A stretch of DNA of 64,000 bases, taken from Pleomorphomonas sp. NRK KF1. Lineage in GTDB: Bacteria > Pseudomonadota > Alphaproteobacteria > Rhizobiales > Pleomorphomonadaceae. Positions 55,007 to 64,000 of this stretch are shown here, one piece after another. The stretch spans positions 124,001 to 188,000 of the forward strand of contig NZ_JAMDLH010000001.1 in NCBI RefSeq assembly GCF_023721755.1, read 5' to 3'. Position 1 is the first letter of the stretch; every line of letters starts with the position of its first letter. Both the position numbers and the translations under genes were made by a program. The notes beneath the pieces were generated by a model. It saw only the letters and a list, made by a program, of their open reading frames with translations, was not told where the DNA came from and ran no database searches.

Positions 55007-55249
55007 ATGGCGGACAAAGCCCAGAACCTTCAGGACACTTTCCTCAATCACGTCCGTAAGAACAAGATTTCGCTGACGATTTTTCTGATTAACGGCGTCA
55101 AGCTGCAGGGCGTGGTCACCTGGTTTGACAACTTCTGCGTCCTCTTGCGGCGCGATGGGCATTCCCAGCTCGTCTACAAGCACGCCATTTCCACCATCAT
55201 GCCGGCTCAGCCTCTGGCCCTTTTCGAGGGTAGCGAGGAACCGAACTGA
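55007..55249 (+). CDS. hfq: RNA chaperone Hfq
   Basis: 80 aa. Sm1 motif [17 protein letters not shown] and Sm2 motif [12 protein letters not shown] are intact, with the proximal-face [14 protein letters not shown] segment that binds U-rich 3' ends. It forms hexamers that pair small RNAs with mRNAs. The A-rich stretch GAAAAGGCCGAAAAAA precedes the ATG at 55007. The C-terminal tail is very short, as usual in alphaproteobacteria. hflX follows after 108 nt. Confidence 0.98.
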   Translation: MADKAQNLQDTFLNHVRKNKISLTIFLINGVKLQGVVTWFDNFCVLLRRDGHSQLVYKHAISTIMPAQPLALFEGSEEPN

Positions 55250-55357
55250 GTTCGGTTTGTTCCGTAGGTGTCCGCCCGTGGAGGTTCGCCTCTCGGGCGG
55301 GCTGTCCACGGAAACCATCGTATTTTGGCCGCCAGCGGCGCGGTTTCGGGAGGCGCA

Positions 55358-56758
55358 GTGAACGACGAGCAGGATCTTGAAGGGGGTGGCCGTCCTCGCA
55401 AGAAGGGTGTCGATCGCGTCGAAGAGCCGGCAAGGGCATTGGTCCTTGTCCCGGATTTGCGTCAGCGGGGCGCCAGGGAAGAGGCTGCCGCAACGACCCA
55501 ACGCGATCTTGAGGCGCGTCTCGAAGAGGCTTCGGGTCTTGCGCAGGCCATCGATCTCGACGTTCACGCAACCATTCCCGTGCCGGTCAGCCAGCCCAAG
55601 CCGGCGACCTTGTTCGGAGCCGGAAAGGTCGAGGAGATCGGCGAGACGGTGAGGGAACAGGAGATCGACCTCGCCATCGTCGATCACGCCCTGACCCCCA
55701 TCCAGCAGCGCAACCTGGAGAAGGCCTGGAAGACCAAGGTCATAGACCGTACAGGTCTCATTCTGGAGATCTTTGGCGAGCGCGCCCGCACGCGCGAAGG
55801 CCGGCTCCAGGTGGAACTTGCCCACCTCAAGTACCAGAAGTCGCGCCTCGTCCGCTCGTGGACTCACCTTGAACGGCAGCGCGGTGGCTTCGGCTTTCTC
55901 GGCGGTCCCGGTGAAACGCAGATCGAGGCGGACCGCCGGCAGCTTCAGGAAAAGATCACCCGCATCGAGGCCGATCTGGAGCAGGTGAAGCGCACGCGCG
56001 ACCTGCACCGACGCCAGCGCCGCAAGGTGCCTCATCCGGTCGTGGCGCTGGTCGGCTACACCAACGCCGGCAAGTCGACACTGTTCAACCGGCTGACCGA
56101 AGCGGACGTCTTCGCCAAGGATCTGTTGTTCGCGACGCTCGATCCGACACTGCGTCGCATCAAGCTGCCGCACGGCACCGACGCCATACTGTCCGACACC
56201 GTGGGCTTCATTTCAAACCTGCCGACCCATCTCGTCGCGGCGTTCCGGGCGACGCTCGAAGAGGTCATCGAGGCTTCGATCATCCTGCATGTGCGCGACA
56301 TCTCGCATAAGGACACCGAGGCCCAGGCCAGCGACGTGGCCGAGGTGCTCAAGCAACTCGGCCTCGATCCGTCGGATCGCGACCGGATCATCGAGGTCTG
56401 GAACAAGATCGACCTCGTCGACGAGGGGCGGAGAGATGTTCTGCTCGCCCAGGCCAACACCGAGACGCCGGGAGGGCAGGAACGACGCGTGGTCTCGGCG
56501 GTCACCGGCGAAGGTCTTCCCGAGTTGCTTGCCGTCATCGAGGCGCGACTCCTCGGCGGTCGGCCGGTGCACGAGCTGACCCTTGATTCATCTGACGGGG
56601 CGGGACTTGCCTGGCTCTACGATCACGGTGAGGTGCTGGAGCGTCACGATGACGAGGATGGCACGCTGCGGCTCACGGTGCGGGTTGCCGACAAGTCGAT
56701 GACGGCCTTTCACAGGCGATACGGCGAGCGGATCCTGCACCCGATCCCGGAAAACTGA
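55358..56758 (+). CDS. hflX: GTPase HflX
   Basis: 466 aa. The N-terminal HflX domain (LDVHATIPVPVSQPKPATLF and GAGKVEEIG) and the glycine-rich linker (GGFGFLGGPGETQIEADRR) precede the GTPase: G1 GYTNAGKST, G3 DTVGFISNLP, G4 NKIDLVD. It splits stalled ribosomes under heat or antibiotic stress. The start is GTG at 55358 with GGGAGG just upstream; frames starting earlier have no binding site. Linkage hfq-hflX is ancient in proteobacteria. Confidence 0.95.
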   Translation: MNDEQDLEGGGRPRKKGVDRVEEPARALVLVPDLRQRGAREEAAATTQRDLEARLEEASGLAQAIDLDVHATIPVPVSQPKPATLFGAGKVEEIGETVREQEIDLAIVDHALTPIQQRNLEKAWKTKVIDRTGLILEIFGERARTREGRLQVELAHLKYQKSRLVRSWTHLERQRGGFGFLGGPGETQIEADRRQLQEKITRIEADLEQVKRTRDLHRRQRRKVPHPVVALVGYTNAGKSTLFNRLTEADVFAKDLLFATLDPTLRRIKLPHGTDAILSDTVGFISNLPTHLVAAFRATLEEVIEASIILHVRDISHKDTEAQASDVAEVLKQLGLDPSDRDRIIEVWNKIDLVDEGRRDVLLAQANTETPGGQERRVVSAVTGEGLPELLAVIEARLLGGRPVHELTLDSSDGAGLAWLYDHGEVLERHDDEDGTLRLTVRVADKSMTAFHRRYGERILHPIPEN

Positions 56759-56852
56759 TATGTGCTGGATAAGTTTATCAACCCGGCTGGAATAGTTCGC
56801 TTTCATCGGGTTGCCTGAGGTGTCACCGCCGAATCGACAGAAAGTGGAGATT

Positions 56853-57551
56853 ATGAACCTACCGTCCAGGCGAGCCTTTCTCGCCGCGCTTCCCCTCGCT
56901 CTCGCTGCTTGCGTTTCCGCTCCGGGGACACCGGCGATGCCGCCGCTCATCGACCCGACCAAGCCGAAACGCTATCCTCGGCCGTCCGCCGAATACGTGG
57001 CGATGTACAGCGAGGTTCAGGACGGCAGGTTCACCGTCCCGGCTGTCGACCTGACCCAGGTCAACCCAGCCTTCCTGCGTCGTGAGGTCAGCTACACGAC
57101 AGACGAACCGGCCGGAACCATCATCATCGATACCCCGGCTCGCTATCTCTATCTCGTGCTCGGCAACGGCAGGGCCATGCGCTATGGCATCGGCGTCGGT
57201 CGCGAAGGCTTTGCCTGGTCCGGCAGCGCGATCATTCGCCGCAAGGCGAAGTGGCCGTCCTGGCACCCGCCGGTGGAAATGCAGGCGCGCGATCCCAAGG
57301 CGCGGAAATGGGCCGGTGGCATGCCCGGAGGCCCTGACAATCCGCTCGGCGCCCGCGCTCACTATCTTTACAAGGGCAATGTCGACACCCTCTACCGCAT
57401 TCATGGCACAGTGGAGCCCTGGACGATCGGCAGCAACGTGTCCTCGGGCTGCATTCGCCTCATCAATCAGGATGTCATGGACCTGTTCGAACGCGTGCCG
57501 GTTGGCACCATCGTCAAGGTCTTGGAACGTCCGGCGGCGCCCGTCGTCTGA
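56853..57551 (+). CDS. L,D-transpeptidase (YkuD) lipoprotein
   Basis: 232 aa. A Tat-like/lipoprotein leader (NLPSRRAFLAALPLALAAC, lipobox LAAC at about residue 20) anchors it outside the inner membrane. The YkuD catalytic domain follows, with RIHGTVEPWTIG and SSGCIRLINQDV holding the catalytic His and Cys. Such enzymes make 3-3 peptidoglycan crosslinks or attach outer-membrane proteins. GGAG precedes the ATG at 56853. No other cell-wall gene is adjacent. Confidence 0.93.
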   Translation: MNLPSRRAFLAALPLALAACVSAPGTPAMPPLIDPTKPKRYPRPSAEYVAMYSEVQDGRFTVPAVDLTQVNPAFLRREVSYTTDEPAGTIIIDTPARYLYLVLGNGRAMRYGIGVGREGFAWSGSAIIRRKAKWPSWHPPVEMQARDPKARKWAGGMPGGPDNPLGARAHYLYKGNVDTLYRIHGTVEPWTIGSNVSSGCIRLINQDVMDLFERVPVGTIVKVLERPAAPVV

Positions 57552-57822
57552 GTCATGTGCCGCCTCGCACCGAATGCGGGGCGGCCGTCCGCAAATCGTC
57601 GTAGTGCTGTTTCATCAAGGGTTTGAATTCCTTCGCAGCCGAAATAGGGGGAAGACAAATTAACCTTGCCGCGCCATAGTACCTCTGCGTCGAGCCATCA
57701 TGGCGAGCGGGCGGGCGGGGAAGAAGCGCCGGCCGATTCGCCTCTGGTTCCGTTCCGGGCTGGCAATGCCGGCTGCGCCATCGACGGAACCGGGCCGACG
57801 GCGGAGAAGTCGGGAGGACAGC

Positions 57823-59091
57823 ATGATTGACAATTCTCACACTAATCGACGGTTGGCGCGCGAAGCGATGGCGTTCGTGCTGGCCGGTGGGCGGGGCAGC
57901 CGCCTCAAGGAACTGACCGATCGCAGGGCCAAGCCCGCGGTCTACTTCGGCGGAAAGAGCCGCATCATCGATTTCGCGCTGTCCAATGCGCTCAACTCGG
58001 GCATTCGCCGCATATCCGTGGCGACCCAGTACAAGGCGCACAGCCTCATCCGGCACCTGCAGTACGGCTGGAACTTCTTCCGTCAGGAACGCAACGAAAG
58101 CTTCGACATCCTTCCTGCCTCGCAGCGTGTCGCCGAGGACAAGTGGTATGTCGGAACCGCCGATGCGGTGACGCAGAACATCGACATCATCGAAGCGCAC
58201 AACATCGAATACATCATCATTCTGGCCGGCGATCACATCTACAAGCAGGACTACGAGATCATGCTCGACCAGCATGTCTCGTCCGGCGCCGATGTCACCG
58301 TCGGCTGCATCGAGGTGCCACGCATGGAAGCCACCGGCTTCGGCGTGATGGCGATCGACGAGAACGCCCGGATCATCGACTTCGTCGAAAAGCCGGCCGA
58401 CCCGCCGCCCATGCCCGGTCATCCGGACCTCGCGCTCGCCTCCATGGGCATCTATGTCTTCAAGACCAGCTTCCTGATCGACCTGCTGCGTCAGGATCAG
58501 GACGACCCAAATTCCAGCCACGACTTCGGCAAGGATATCATTCCGGCCATCGTGAAGGGTGGAAAGGCGATCGCCCACAAGTTCTCGGACAGCTGCGTCC
58601 GCTCGTCGTCGGAAGCCGAGCCCTACTGGCGCGACGTGGGAACCATCGACGCCTTCTGGGAAGCCAATATCGACCTGACCGACTTCGTGCCGGCACTCGA
58701 TCTCTACGACAAGAAGTGGCCGATCTGGACCTATACGGAACTGACGCCGCCTGCCAAGTTCATCCACGACGAAGATGGCCGGCGCGGCACTGCGACCAGT
58801 TCGCTGGTCTCGGGTGGCTGCATCATTTCAGGTGCCCGCGTCGACAAGTCCTTGCTGTTTACCGGCGTGCATGCCCATTCCTACTCGGAAGTGGAGCATT
58901 GCGTCGTCCTTCCTTACGTTTCTGTCTGCCGGGGTGCTCGCCTGACCAAGTGCGTGGTCGACAAGGGGGTGATCATTCCGAACGGTCTCGTCGTGGGCGA
59001 GGATCCGGAGTTGGACGCCAGCCGCTTCCGTCGGAGCGAAGGTGGCGTCTGCCTGATCACCCAGGACATGATCGATCGACTGAAGCTCTGA
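57823..59091 (+). CDS. glgC: Glucose-1-phosphate adenylyltransferase
   Basis: 422 aa. It makes ADP-glucose, the committed and regulated step of glycogen synthesis. The nucleotide-binding motif [20 protein letters not shown], the [17 protein letters not shown] block, the catalytic [13 protein letters not shown] and the glucose-1-P site VEKPADPP are present. The C-terminal left-handed beta-helix ([20 protein letters not shown]) is complete. GGGAGGACAGC precedes the ATG at 57823. The upstream spacer 57552-57822 shows no gene. glgB, often first in the cluster, is not upstream here. Confidence 0.97.
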   Translation: MIDNSHTNRRLAREAMAFVLAGGRGSRLKELTDRRAKPAVYFGGKSRIIDFALSNALNSGIRRISVATQYKAHSLIRHLQYGWNFFRQERNESFDILPASQRVAEDKWYVGTADAVTQNIDIIEAHNIEYIIILAGDHIYKQDYEIMLDQHVSSGADVTVGCIEVPRMEATGFGVMAIDENARIIDFVEKPADPPPMPGHPDLALASMGIYVFKTSFLIDLLRQDQDDPNSSHDFGKDIIPAIVKGGKAIAHKFSDSCVRSSSEAEPYWRDVGTIDAFWEANIDLTDFVPALDLYDKKWPIWTYTELTPPAKFIHDEDGRRGTATSSLVSGGCIISGARVDKSLLFTGVHAHSYSEVEHCVVLPYVSVCRGARLTKCVVDKGVIIPNGLVVGEDPELDASRFRRSEGGVCLITQDMIDRLKL

Positions 59092-59379
59092 TCGCGGCGT
59101 TGAAAACAACTCGGCGGCGTGGCAAAACCCGCGCCCGATCCGATCTCGGGAATGGTGTCGCCGCCGGCACGTAGCCGAAGGCGGCGCCTCCTTGCGAAAA
59201 GGATCGGTCGAAATCCGCTCCGCCTTGCGCGGACATGATCGGGCATCGCTCAGGCTGGCGCTCGGTGTTCCTGTCCCGGATTTTTCATCCCAGCCAAGGG
59301 CATGAGAAAATCGTGATGACTTCAACGAGCGGATGCGTCAGCATCTTGGCGAGTTGGCATAACCTGTCGGGGTGATCAA

Positions 59380-60831
59380 GTGCGCGTCCTATTCGTTGCC
59401 TCCGAATGCTATCCGCTGATCAAGACGGGCGGCCTCGCCGATGTCGCGGGCGCGCTGCCGCTGGCACTCGCCGGACTGGGGTGTGACGTCCGCGTGCTGA
59501 TGCCCGCCTATCCCGGCGTGGTCGGCCATCTTCAAGGCGTTGAAGAAGTCGCCGTCTATCCGGATGTTTTCGGCGGCCCGGGCCGCCTGCTGGCGGGCGA
59601 GACGGCGGACGGTCTGAAAGTGCTGGCGCTTGATGCCGGCCATCTCTATGACCGCCCCGGCAATCCCTACCTAGGGCCGGATGGCAACGACTGGTGGGAC
59701 AACACCCGCCGCTTCGCCGCGCTGTCGGCGATTGGCGCCGCGGTGGGCCGATCGGGCGTGGGCGACTGGAAACCGGCCATCGTCCATTGTCATGACTGGC
59801 AGGCCGGTCTCGTGGCCCCCTACCTTCTGGCCGGACCGGCCGAGGGGCGACCGAAGACCGTGTTCACCATTCATAACGTCGCCTTCCAGGGCATCTGCGG
59901 TCGCGCCGATTTCGACACCTTCGGATTGCCGTCGAGCTTCTACACGCCGGCCGGCCTCGAGTATTACGGCTATTGCTCCTTCCTGAAGGGCGGTCTCGTT
60001 TTCTCCGATCGCTTGACCACGGTCAGTCCGACCTACGCGCGCGAACTCCGCACGCAGGAGTTCGGCTTCGGTATGGAAGGCGTGCTCAACGAGCGCGCCA
60101 ACGTGCTGAGCGGCATCGTCAACGGGATCGACACGAAGAGCTGGGATCCGGCGACCGATCCGCTGATTGCTTCCAACTACAGCGCGCGCAAGATGGCCGG
60201 CAAGGCGGTCTGCAAGACCGAGCTGCAAACCCGCATGGGGCTTCGCGTCGATCCGGACGCGCCGCTGATGATCGTGGTGAGCCGGTTGACCGGCCAGAAG
60301 GGGCTGGACATGCTGCTGCCCAATCTGGAGGGCATCCTGCGCCGCGGCGGGCAGCTTGCCATCCTCGGTGCCGGCGAGCAGAGCATGGAGCGCGCCTTCG
60401 TCGACGCTGCTGCCGCCAATCCGGGCTCCGTCGCCGTCCATATCGGCTATAGCGAACCGCTCAGCCACGCCATGCAGGCCGGCGCCGACGCGATCCTCGT
60501 CCCGTCGCGCTTCGAGCCCTGTGGCCTTACGCAGCTTTATGGCCTTCGCTATGGCACCATTCCGGTGGTGGCGCGGACGGGCGGCCTCGCCGATACGGTG
60601 ATCGACGCCAACGACGCTTCGGTCCGGGCGGGGACCGCGACCGGCATTCAGTTCGCCCCGGTTTCTGCCGGTGGTCTTGGGTTCGCCATCGAGCGCCTGT
60701 TCGATCTCTTCCACAACAAGAAAGTCTGGCGAGCGCTGCAGTCGCGGGCAATGGCCCATCCCGTTGGCTGGGAAGACTCGGCGCCCGACTATGTCGCGCT
60801 TTACCGCGAGCTGACGACCGAGGGTGTCTGA
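59380..60831 (+). CDS. glgA: Glycogen synthase (ADP-glucose)
   Basis: 483 aa GT5 enzyme that elongates alpha-1,4-glucan from ADP-glucose. The ADP-glucose-binding KTGGLADVAGALP, VHCHDWQAGL, the second-domain SRLTGQKGLDML and the catalytic region PSRFEPCGLTQLYGLRYGT are present. The start is GTG at 59380 (MRVLFVASECYPLIK). A 288-nt gap after glgC holds no gene. The stop is 6 nt before glgX, so these two are co-translated. Confidence 0.97.
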   Translation: MRVLFVASECYPLIKTGGLADVAGALPLALAGLGCDVRVLMPAYPGVVGHLQGVEEVAVYPDVFGGPGRLLAGETADGLKVLALDAGHLYDRPGNPYLGPDGNDWWDNTRRFAALSAIGAAVGRSGVGDWKPAIVHCHDWQAGLVAPYLLAGPAEGRPKTVFTIHNVAFQGICGRADFDTFGLPSSFYTPAGLEYYGYCSFLKGGLVFSDRLTTVSPTYARELRTQEFGFGMEGVLNERANVLSGIVNGIDTKSWDPATDPLIASNYSARKMAGKAVCKTELQTRMGLRVDPDAPLMIVVSRLTGQKGLDMLLPNLEGILRRGGQLAILGAGEQSMERAFVDAAAANPGSVAVHIGYSEPLSHAMQAGADAILVPSRFEPCGLTQLYGLRYGTIPVVARTGGLADTVIDANDASVRAGTATGIQFAPVSAGGLGFAIERLFDLFHNKKVWRALQSRAMAHPVGWEDSAPDYVALYRELTTEGV

Positions 60832-60837
60832 GGTCCC

Positions 60838-62952
60838 ATGACGGTGACGATCCGGTCCGGGCGGCCGTATCCCCTTGGTGCGCAGTTCGACGGGGATGGC
60901 GTCAATTTCGCCATTTTCTCGGCTAATGCGACACGCGTCGACGTCTGCCTGTTCGAACCGCTCACCGGTTTCGAGCATGCGCGCCTGACGCTGCCCGCGT
61001 GTACCGACGAGGTTTTTCACGGCTATGTTTCCGGCATCGGCATCGGCACCGCCTATGGCTTCCGCGTTCATGGTCCCTACGATCCGGAGCGCGGGCATCG
61101 GTTCAATCCGCACAAGCTGGTGATCGATCCCTATGCCAAGGTCCTGACCGGACGGTTGCGCTCGAACGATCTCATGGCCGGCTATCAGCCGGTGACGCTC
61201 GACGATGCCAGCTTCGACACCCGTGACAGCGCCCGCGTCGTGCCGAAGGCGCTGGTCACGGACTCCAAGGTGCCGCCCTGCGTCAGCTTCCGACCGGAAC
61301 GTCCGTGGCGCGACACGGTCATCTACGAGGCCCACGTTCGCGGGTTGACCATGCAGATGCCGCGGCTGCCTCGCGCCAAGGCCGGTACCTATGAAGGGCT
61401 TGGAGCACCGGAGACCATCGAGCATCTCACCAAGCTCGGCATAACGGCGATCGAGCTTATGCCCATCCAGGCCTTCCTTGACGACGGTTTTCTGACCCGC
61501 AAGGGGCTGGTCAACTACTGGGGCTACTCGCCGCTCTGCTATTTCGCACCGGAACCGCGTTACGATCACGGTGCGCGCGACGTCTCGATCATCGATCGCG
61601 TGCGCGACATGGTGCGCGCGTTGCACGAGGCGGGCATCGAGGTGCTTCTCGACGTCGTGTACAATCACACCGGCGAAGTCGATCAGTTCGGACCGACCCT
61701 GAGCTTTCGTGGCATCGACAACGCCAGCTACTATCGGCTCAACCCCGATCGCCCGCGCTGGTACATCAACGACACCGGCACCGGCAACACGCTGAATGCC
61801 GGCCATCCGCGCGTGACCCAGATGATCCTCGACTCGCTGCGCTACTGGGTCGAGGCGATCGGCGTCGACGGCTTCCGTTTCGATCTCGCCACTTCGGTGG
61901 GCCGCGAACCGCAAGGCTTCGACCCCGAGGGGAGCTTCCTGACGGCCCTGCGACAGGACCCGCTGTTGTCGACCGTGAAACTGATCGCCGAGCCTTGGGA
62001 CATAGGGCCGGGCGGCTACCAGCTCGGTAATTTCCCGCCGGGCTTCTCCGAGTGGAACGACCGCTTTCGCGATACGGTGCGCGCCTTTTGGCGCGGCGAC
62101 GAACTGGTGGCCCCGGAGCTGGCGGCGCGGTTGCTGGGATCGCCCGATCGCTTCGATCGTTCCAATCGTCGTCCGTCGGCCTCCGTCAACTTCATCACCG
62201 CGCATGACGGTTTCACGCTGAGAGACCTGGTTTCTTACGCGGCCAAGCATAACGAGGCCAACCTCGAGGACAACCGAGACGGTCATTCCGACAATCATTC
62301 CGCCAACTACGGAACCGAAGGACCTTCGACCGATCCGGTCATCGTCGCCACGCGCAAGCGTCAGATGCGCAACATGCTTGCCACGCTGCTTCTGTCGCAG
62401 GGGACGCCGATGCTGCTGGCCGGTGACGAGCTGGCCAACAGCCAGTTCGGCAACAACAATGCCTATTGTCAGGACAATCCGGTCGGCTGGGTGACATGGA
62501 ACCAGGCCGACGACGCGGAACTGGCAAACTTCGTGGCCTACGTCGTCCGCCTGCGGCAATCCCACCCGGTGTTCCGGCAGACGCGCTTCCTGCACGGCAC
62601 GCCGCGGCCGCAAGACAAGCTGTCCGACGTTGAATGGATCGCTGTTTCAGGCCGCCCCATGACGGGCAGTGATTGGAACAGCCGCGAATGCAAGGCGTTT
62701 GGCGTATTGTTGCGCGACTCGGCGTTGCCGCACGTCGAGGCGGATGGCGAGGCCGTCTACCTCATGCTGAACGCTCATCGCGCCAACCGGCGGTTCCACC
62801 TGCCGCCGACGCGCGCTGAGCACAGCTGGAAGCCCATTCTGACGTCCGACATGCCAACAGGACGTCCCGCCGCCGCAACGCCGCGTCGCGCATGGCAGGC
62901 GGTTGAGGTGCCTGGGCGCACCTTCCTCGCTTTCGTCGAGGTAAAGGCCTGA
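60838..62952 (+). CDS. glgX: Glycogen debranching enzyme GlgX
   Basis: 704 aa GH13_11 isoamylase-type enzyme that removes limit-dextrin branches during glycogen breakdown. An N-terminal CBM48 region (SGRPYPLGAQFDGDGVNFAIFS) leads into the barrel with DVVYNHTGE, the nucleophile Asp in GVDGFRFDLATSV, the acid Glu in LIAEPWDIGPGGYQLG, and FITAHDGFTLRDLVSY. Length matches the family. Lies between glgA (6 nt) and pgm (44 nt). Confidence 0.96.
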   Translation: MTVTIRSGRPYPLGAQFDGDGVNFAIFSANATRVDVCLFEPLTGFEHARLTLPACTDEVFHGYVSGIGIGTAYGFRVHGPYDPERGHRFNPHKLVIDPYAKVLTGRLRSNDLMAGYQPVTLDDASFDTRDSARVVPKALVTDSKVPPCVSFRPERPWRDTVIYEAHVRGLTMQMPRLPRAKAGTYEGLGAPETIEHLTKLGITAIELMPIQAFLDDGFLTRKGLVNYWGYSPLCYFAPEPRYDHGARDVSIIDRVRDMVRALHEAGIEVLLDVVYNHTGEVDQFGPTLSFRGIDNASYYRLNPDRPRWYINDTGTGNTLNAGHPRVTQMILDSLRYWVEAIGVDGFRFDLATSVGREPQGFDPEGSFLTALRQDPLLSTVKLIAEPWDIGPGGYQLGNFPPGFSEWNDRFRDTVRAFWRGDELVAPELAARLLGSPDRFDRSNRRPSASVNFITAHDGFTLRDLVSYAAKHNEANLEDNRDGHSDNHSANYGTEGPSTDPVIVATRKRQMRNMLATLLLSQGTPMLLAGDELANSQFGNNNAYCQDNPVGWVTWNQADDAELANFVAYVVRLRQSHPVFRQTRFLHGTPRPQDKLSDVEWIAVSGRPMTGSDWNSRECKAFGVLLRDSALPHVEADGEAVYLMLNAHRANRRFHLPPTRAEHSWKPILTSDMPTGRPAAATPRRAWQAVEVPGRTFLAFVEVKA

Positions 62953-62996
62953 GAAATTGATATAGGATGACATTGCCTCTCGGGGAGTGACAGGGA

Positions 62997-64000
62997 ATGC
63001 AGATCAAGACAATCGCCACCAAGCCGATCGACGGCCAGAAGCCGGGCACCTCCGGCCTCCGCAAGAAGACCCGCGTCTTCATGCAGCCGGGCTATCTCGA
63101 AAACTACGTCGAAGCGATCTTCGCCGGAGTCGGTGGCGTCACCGGCAAGGTGCTTGTGATCGGTGGCGACGGTCGGTTCTTCAACGACAAGGCCATCCAG
63201 ACCATCATCAAGATGGCGGCCGCTCACGGCGCCCGGAAGCTTGTGATCGGCAAGGGTGGCCTGTTCTCGACGCCGGCTGCCTCCAATGTCATTCGCAAGC
63301 TCGGCGCCTTCGGTGGCATCGTCCTGTCGGCCAGCCACAATCCCGGCGGCGAGGACGGCGACTTCGGCATCAAGTTCAACGGCTCGAACGGTGGGCCGGC
63401 GCCCGAGAACGTCACCGACGCCATCTTCGCGGCGACCAAGACCATCATCGAATACAGTGTCGCCGACATCCCTGACATCGATCTCAACCGTCTTGGCGTC
63501 TCCAAGGCTGGCGAGACCGAGATCGAAGTGGTCGATCCGGTCGCCGACTACGTCGAGCTGATGGAGAAGCTGTTCGATTTCGACAAGATTGCCGCGATGA
63601 TCAGGTCCGGTTTCACGCTGCGCTTCGACGCCATGCATGCGGCCACCGGGCCCTACGCCAAGGCGATCCTCGAAGGCAAGCTCGGCGCGGCTCCCGGTAG
63701 CGTCGTCAACGCGGTGCCGCTGCCCGACTTCGGTGGCGGTCATCCCGATCCGAACCCCATCTACGCCAAGGAACTCTACGACTTCATGGCGTCGTCCGAG
63801 GCGACCGATTTCGGCGCGGCTTCGGATGGCGATGGCGACCGCAATATCGTCATTGGCCGGGGCGCCGTCGTGACGCCCTCGGATAGCTTGGCGCTGCTGG
63901 CCGCCAACGCCCACCTTGCCAAGGGCTATGCCAAAGGCCTCGCCGGTGTCGCCCGGTCCATGCCGACATCCGGCGCCGTCGACCGCGTCGCCGCGAAGAA
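62997..64000 (+). CDS. pgm: Phosphoglucomutase (3' part beyond the window)
   Basis: The first 334 codons are present; the gene runs off the end. It interconverts glucose-1-phosphate and glucose-6-phosphate, linking the glycogen and sucrose phosphorylase products to glycolysis. The phosphoserine loop VLSASHNPGG is at about residue 113, the metal loop ASDGDGDRNIVIG near 278, and the N-terminal KPGTSGLRKK substrate motif is intact. Long-form alpha-phosphohexomutases are about 540 residues, so roughly 60% is visible. GGGGAG and CAGGGA precede the ATG at 62997. Confidence 0.96.
   Translation, partial: MQIKTIATKPIDGQKPGTSGLRKKTRVFMQPGYLENYVEAIFAGVGGVTGKVLVIGGDGRFFNDKAIQTIIKMAAAHGARKLVIGKGGLFSTPAASNVIRKLGAFGGIVLSASHNPGGEDGDFGIKFNGSNGGPAPENVTDAIFAATKTIIEYSVADIPDIDLNRLGVSKAGETEIEVVDPVADYVELMEKLFDFDKIAAMIRSGFTLRFDAMHAATGPYAKAILEGKLGAAPGSVVNAVPLPDFGGGHPDPNPIYAKELYDFMASSEATDFGAASDGDGDRNIVIGRGAVVTPSDSLALLAANAHLAKGYAKGLAGVARSMPTSGAVDRVAAK

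Noticed and set aside
59671-62613. 980-codon open frame antisense to glgA and glgX
   Set aside because: Spans two real genes in the opposite strand with no binding site or domains; a mirror effect of codon bias.

Overview
The window reads as a chromosomal segment of a GC-rich alphaproteobacterium, most likely of the order Hyphomicrobiales (Rhizobiales). The basis is gene content: an NDUFA12-type complex I accessory protein next to a DUF2155 protein, a Ku/LigD end-joining locus with two ku genes, the proS-lolC-lolD and dat-hfq-hflX blocks, a Sinorhizobium-type agl alpha-glucoside transporter, and coding biased to G/C at third positions. The genus is not determined. No rRNA, tRNA, CRISPR array, insertion sequence or prophage was recognised.

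Layout. 1-2.7 kb (minus): DUF2155 protein (cut by the window edge), nucleoside hydrolase, NDUFA12-like protein, and a receiver-domain protein with Glu at the phospho-acceptor position. 3.2-7.1 kb: B12-dependent ribonucleotide reductase NrdJ behind two candidate NrdR boxes. 7.4-7.9 kb: a decayed second copy of the nrdJ 3' end. 7.9-13.1 kb: GNAT acetyltransferase, a small protein, then ku-ligD facing a second ku. 13.2-15.7 kb (minus): copper module DUF2946, YcnI, CopC-CopD fusion. 16-19 kb: three membrane proteins including an acetate-type and an AEC transporter. 19.3-23.3 kb: sulfur module, an 832-aa CoA-disulfide reductase/rhodanese/TusA/DsrE-like fusion and sulfide:quinone oxidoreductase. 23.3-27.4 kb: amino acid permease and tryptophanase, divergent from a YheO-type regulator. 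27.5-35.3 kb (minus): sucrose/alpha-glucoside locus with LacI regulator, aglE, aglF, aglG, aglK and sucrose phosphorylase. 35.8-41 kb: an uncharacterised protein, an MFS/LysR divergent pair and an ABC-F ATPase. 41.4-45.2 kb: GTP-type PEP carboxykinase, a small protein, cyclopropane fatty acid synthase. 45.3-51.7 kb: SpoU methyltransferase, DUF423 protein, fabD, rplM-rpsI, pirin, a candidate small gene, proS. 51.9-57.6 kb: lolC-lolD, D-amino acid aminotransferase, hfq-hflX, L,D-transpeptidase. 57.8-64 kb: glycogen genes glgC, glgA, glgX and pgm (cut by the window end).

How parts work together. Agl import plus sucrose phosphorylase would yield glucose-1-phosphate, which Pgm and GlgC/GlgA can route to glycogen and GlgX can help return. 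The sulfur module would oxidise sulfide to quinone-coupled persulfide and handle it with rhodanese and TusA-like domains. TnaA beside it may itself release sulfide from cysteine (inference).

Points most worth a second look are the nrdJ 3' remnant, the four-domain sulfur fusion, the putative operators (tandem NrdR boxes; a CRP-like box between tnaA and its regulator; large palindromes before pckG and rplM), overlapping short ORFs before tnaA and the ABC-F gene, and a 38-codon ORF with its own UUCG-loop terminator near 49.9 kb. I did not find a clear-cut new multi-gene system.
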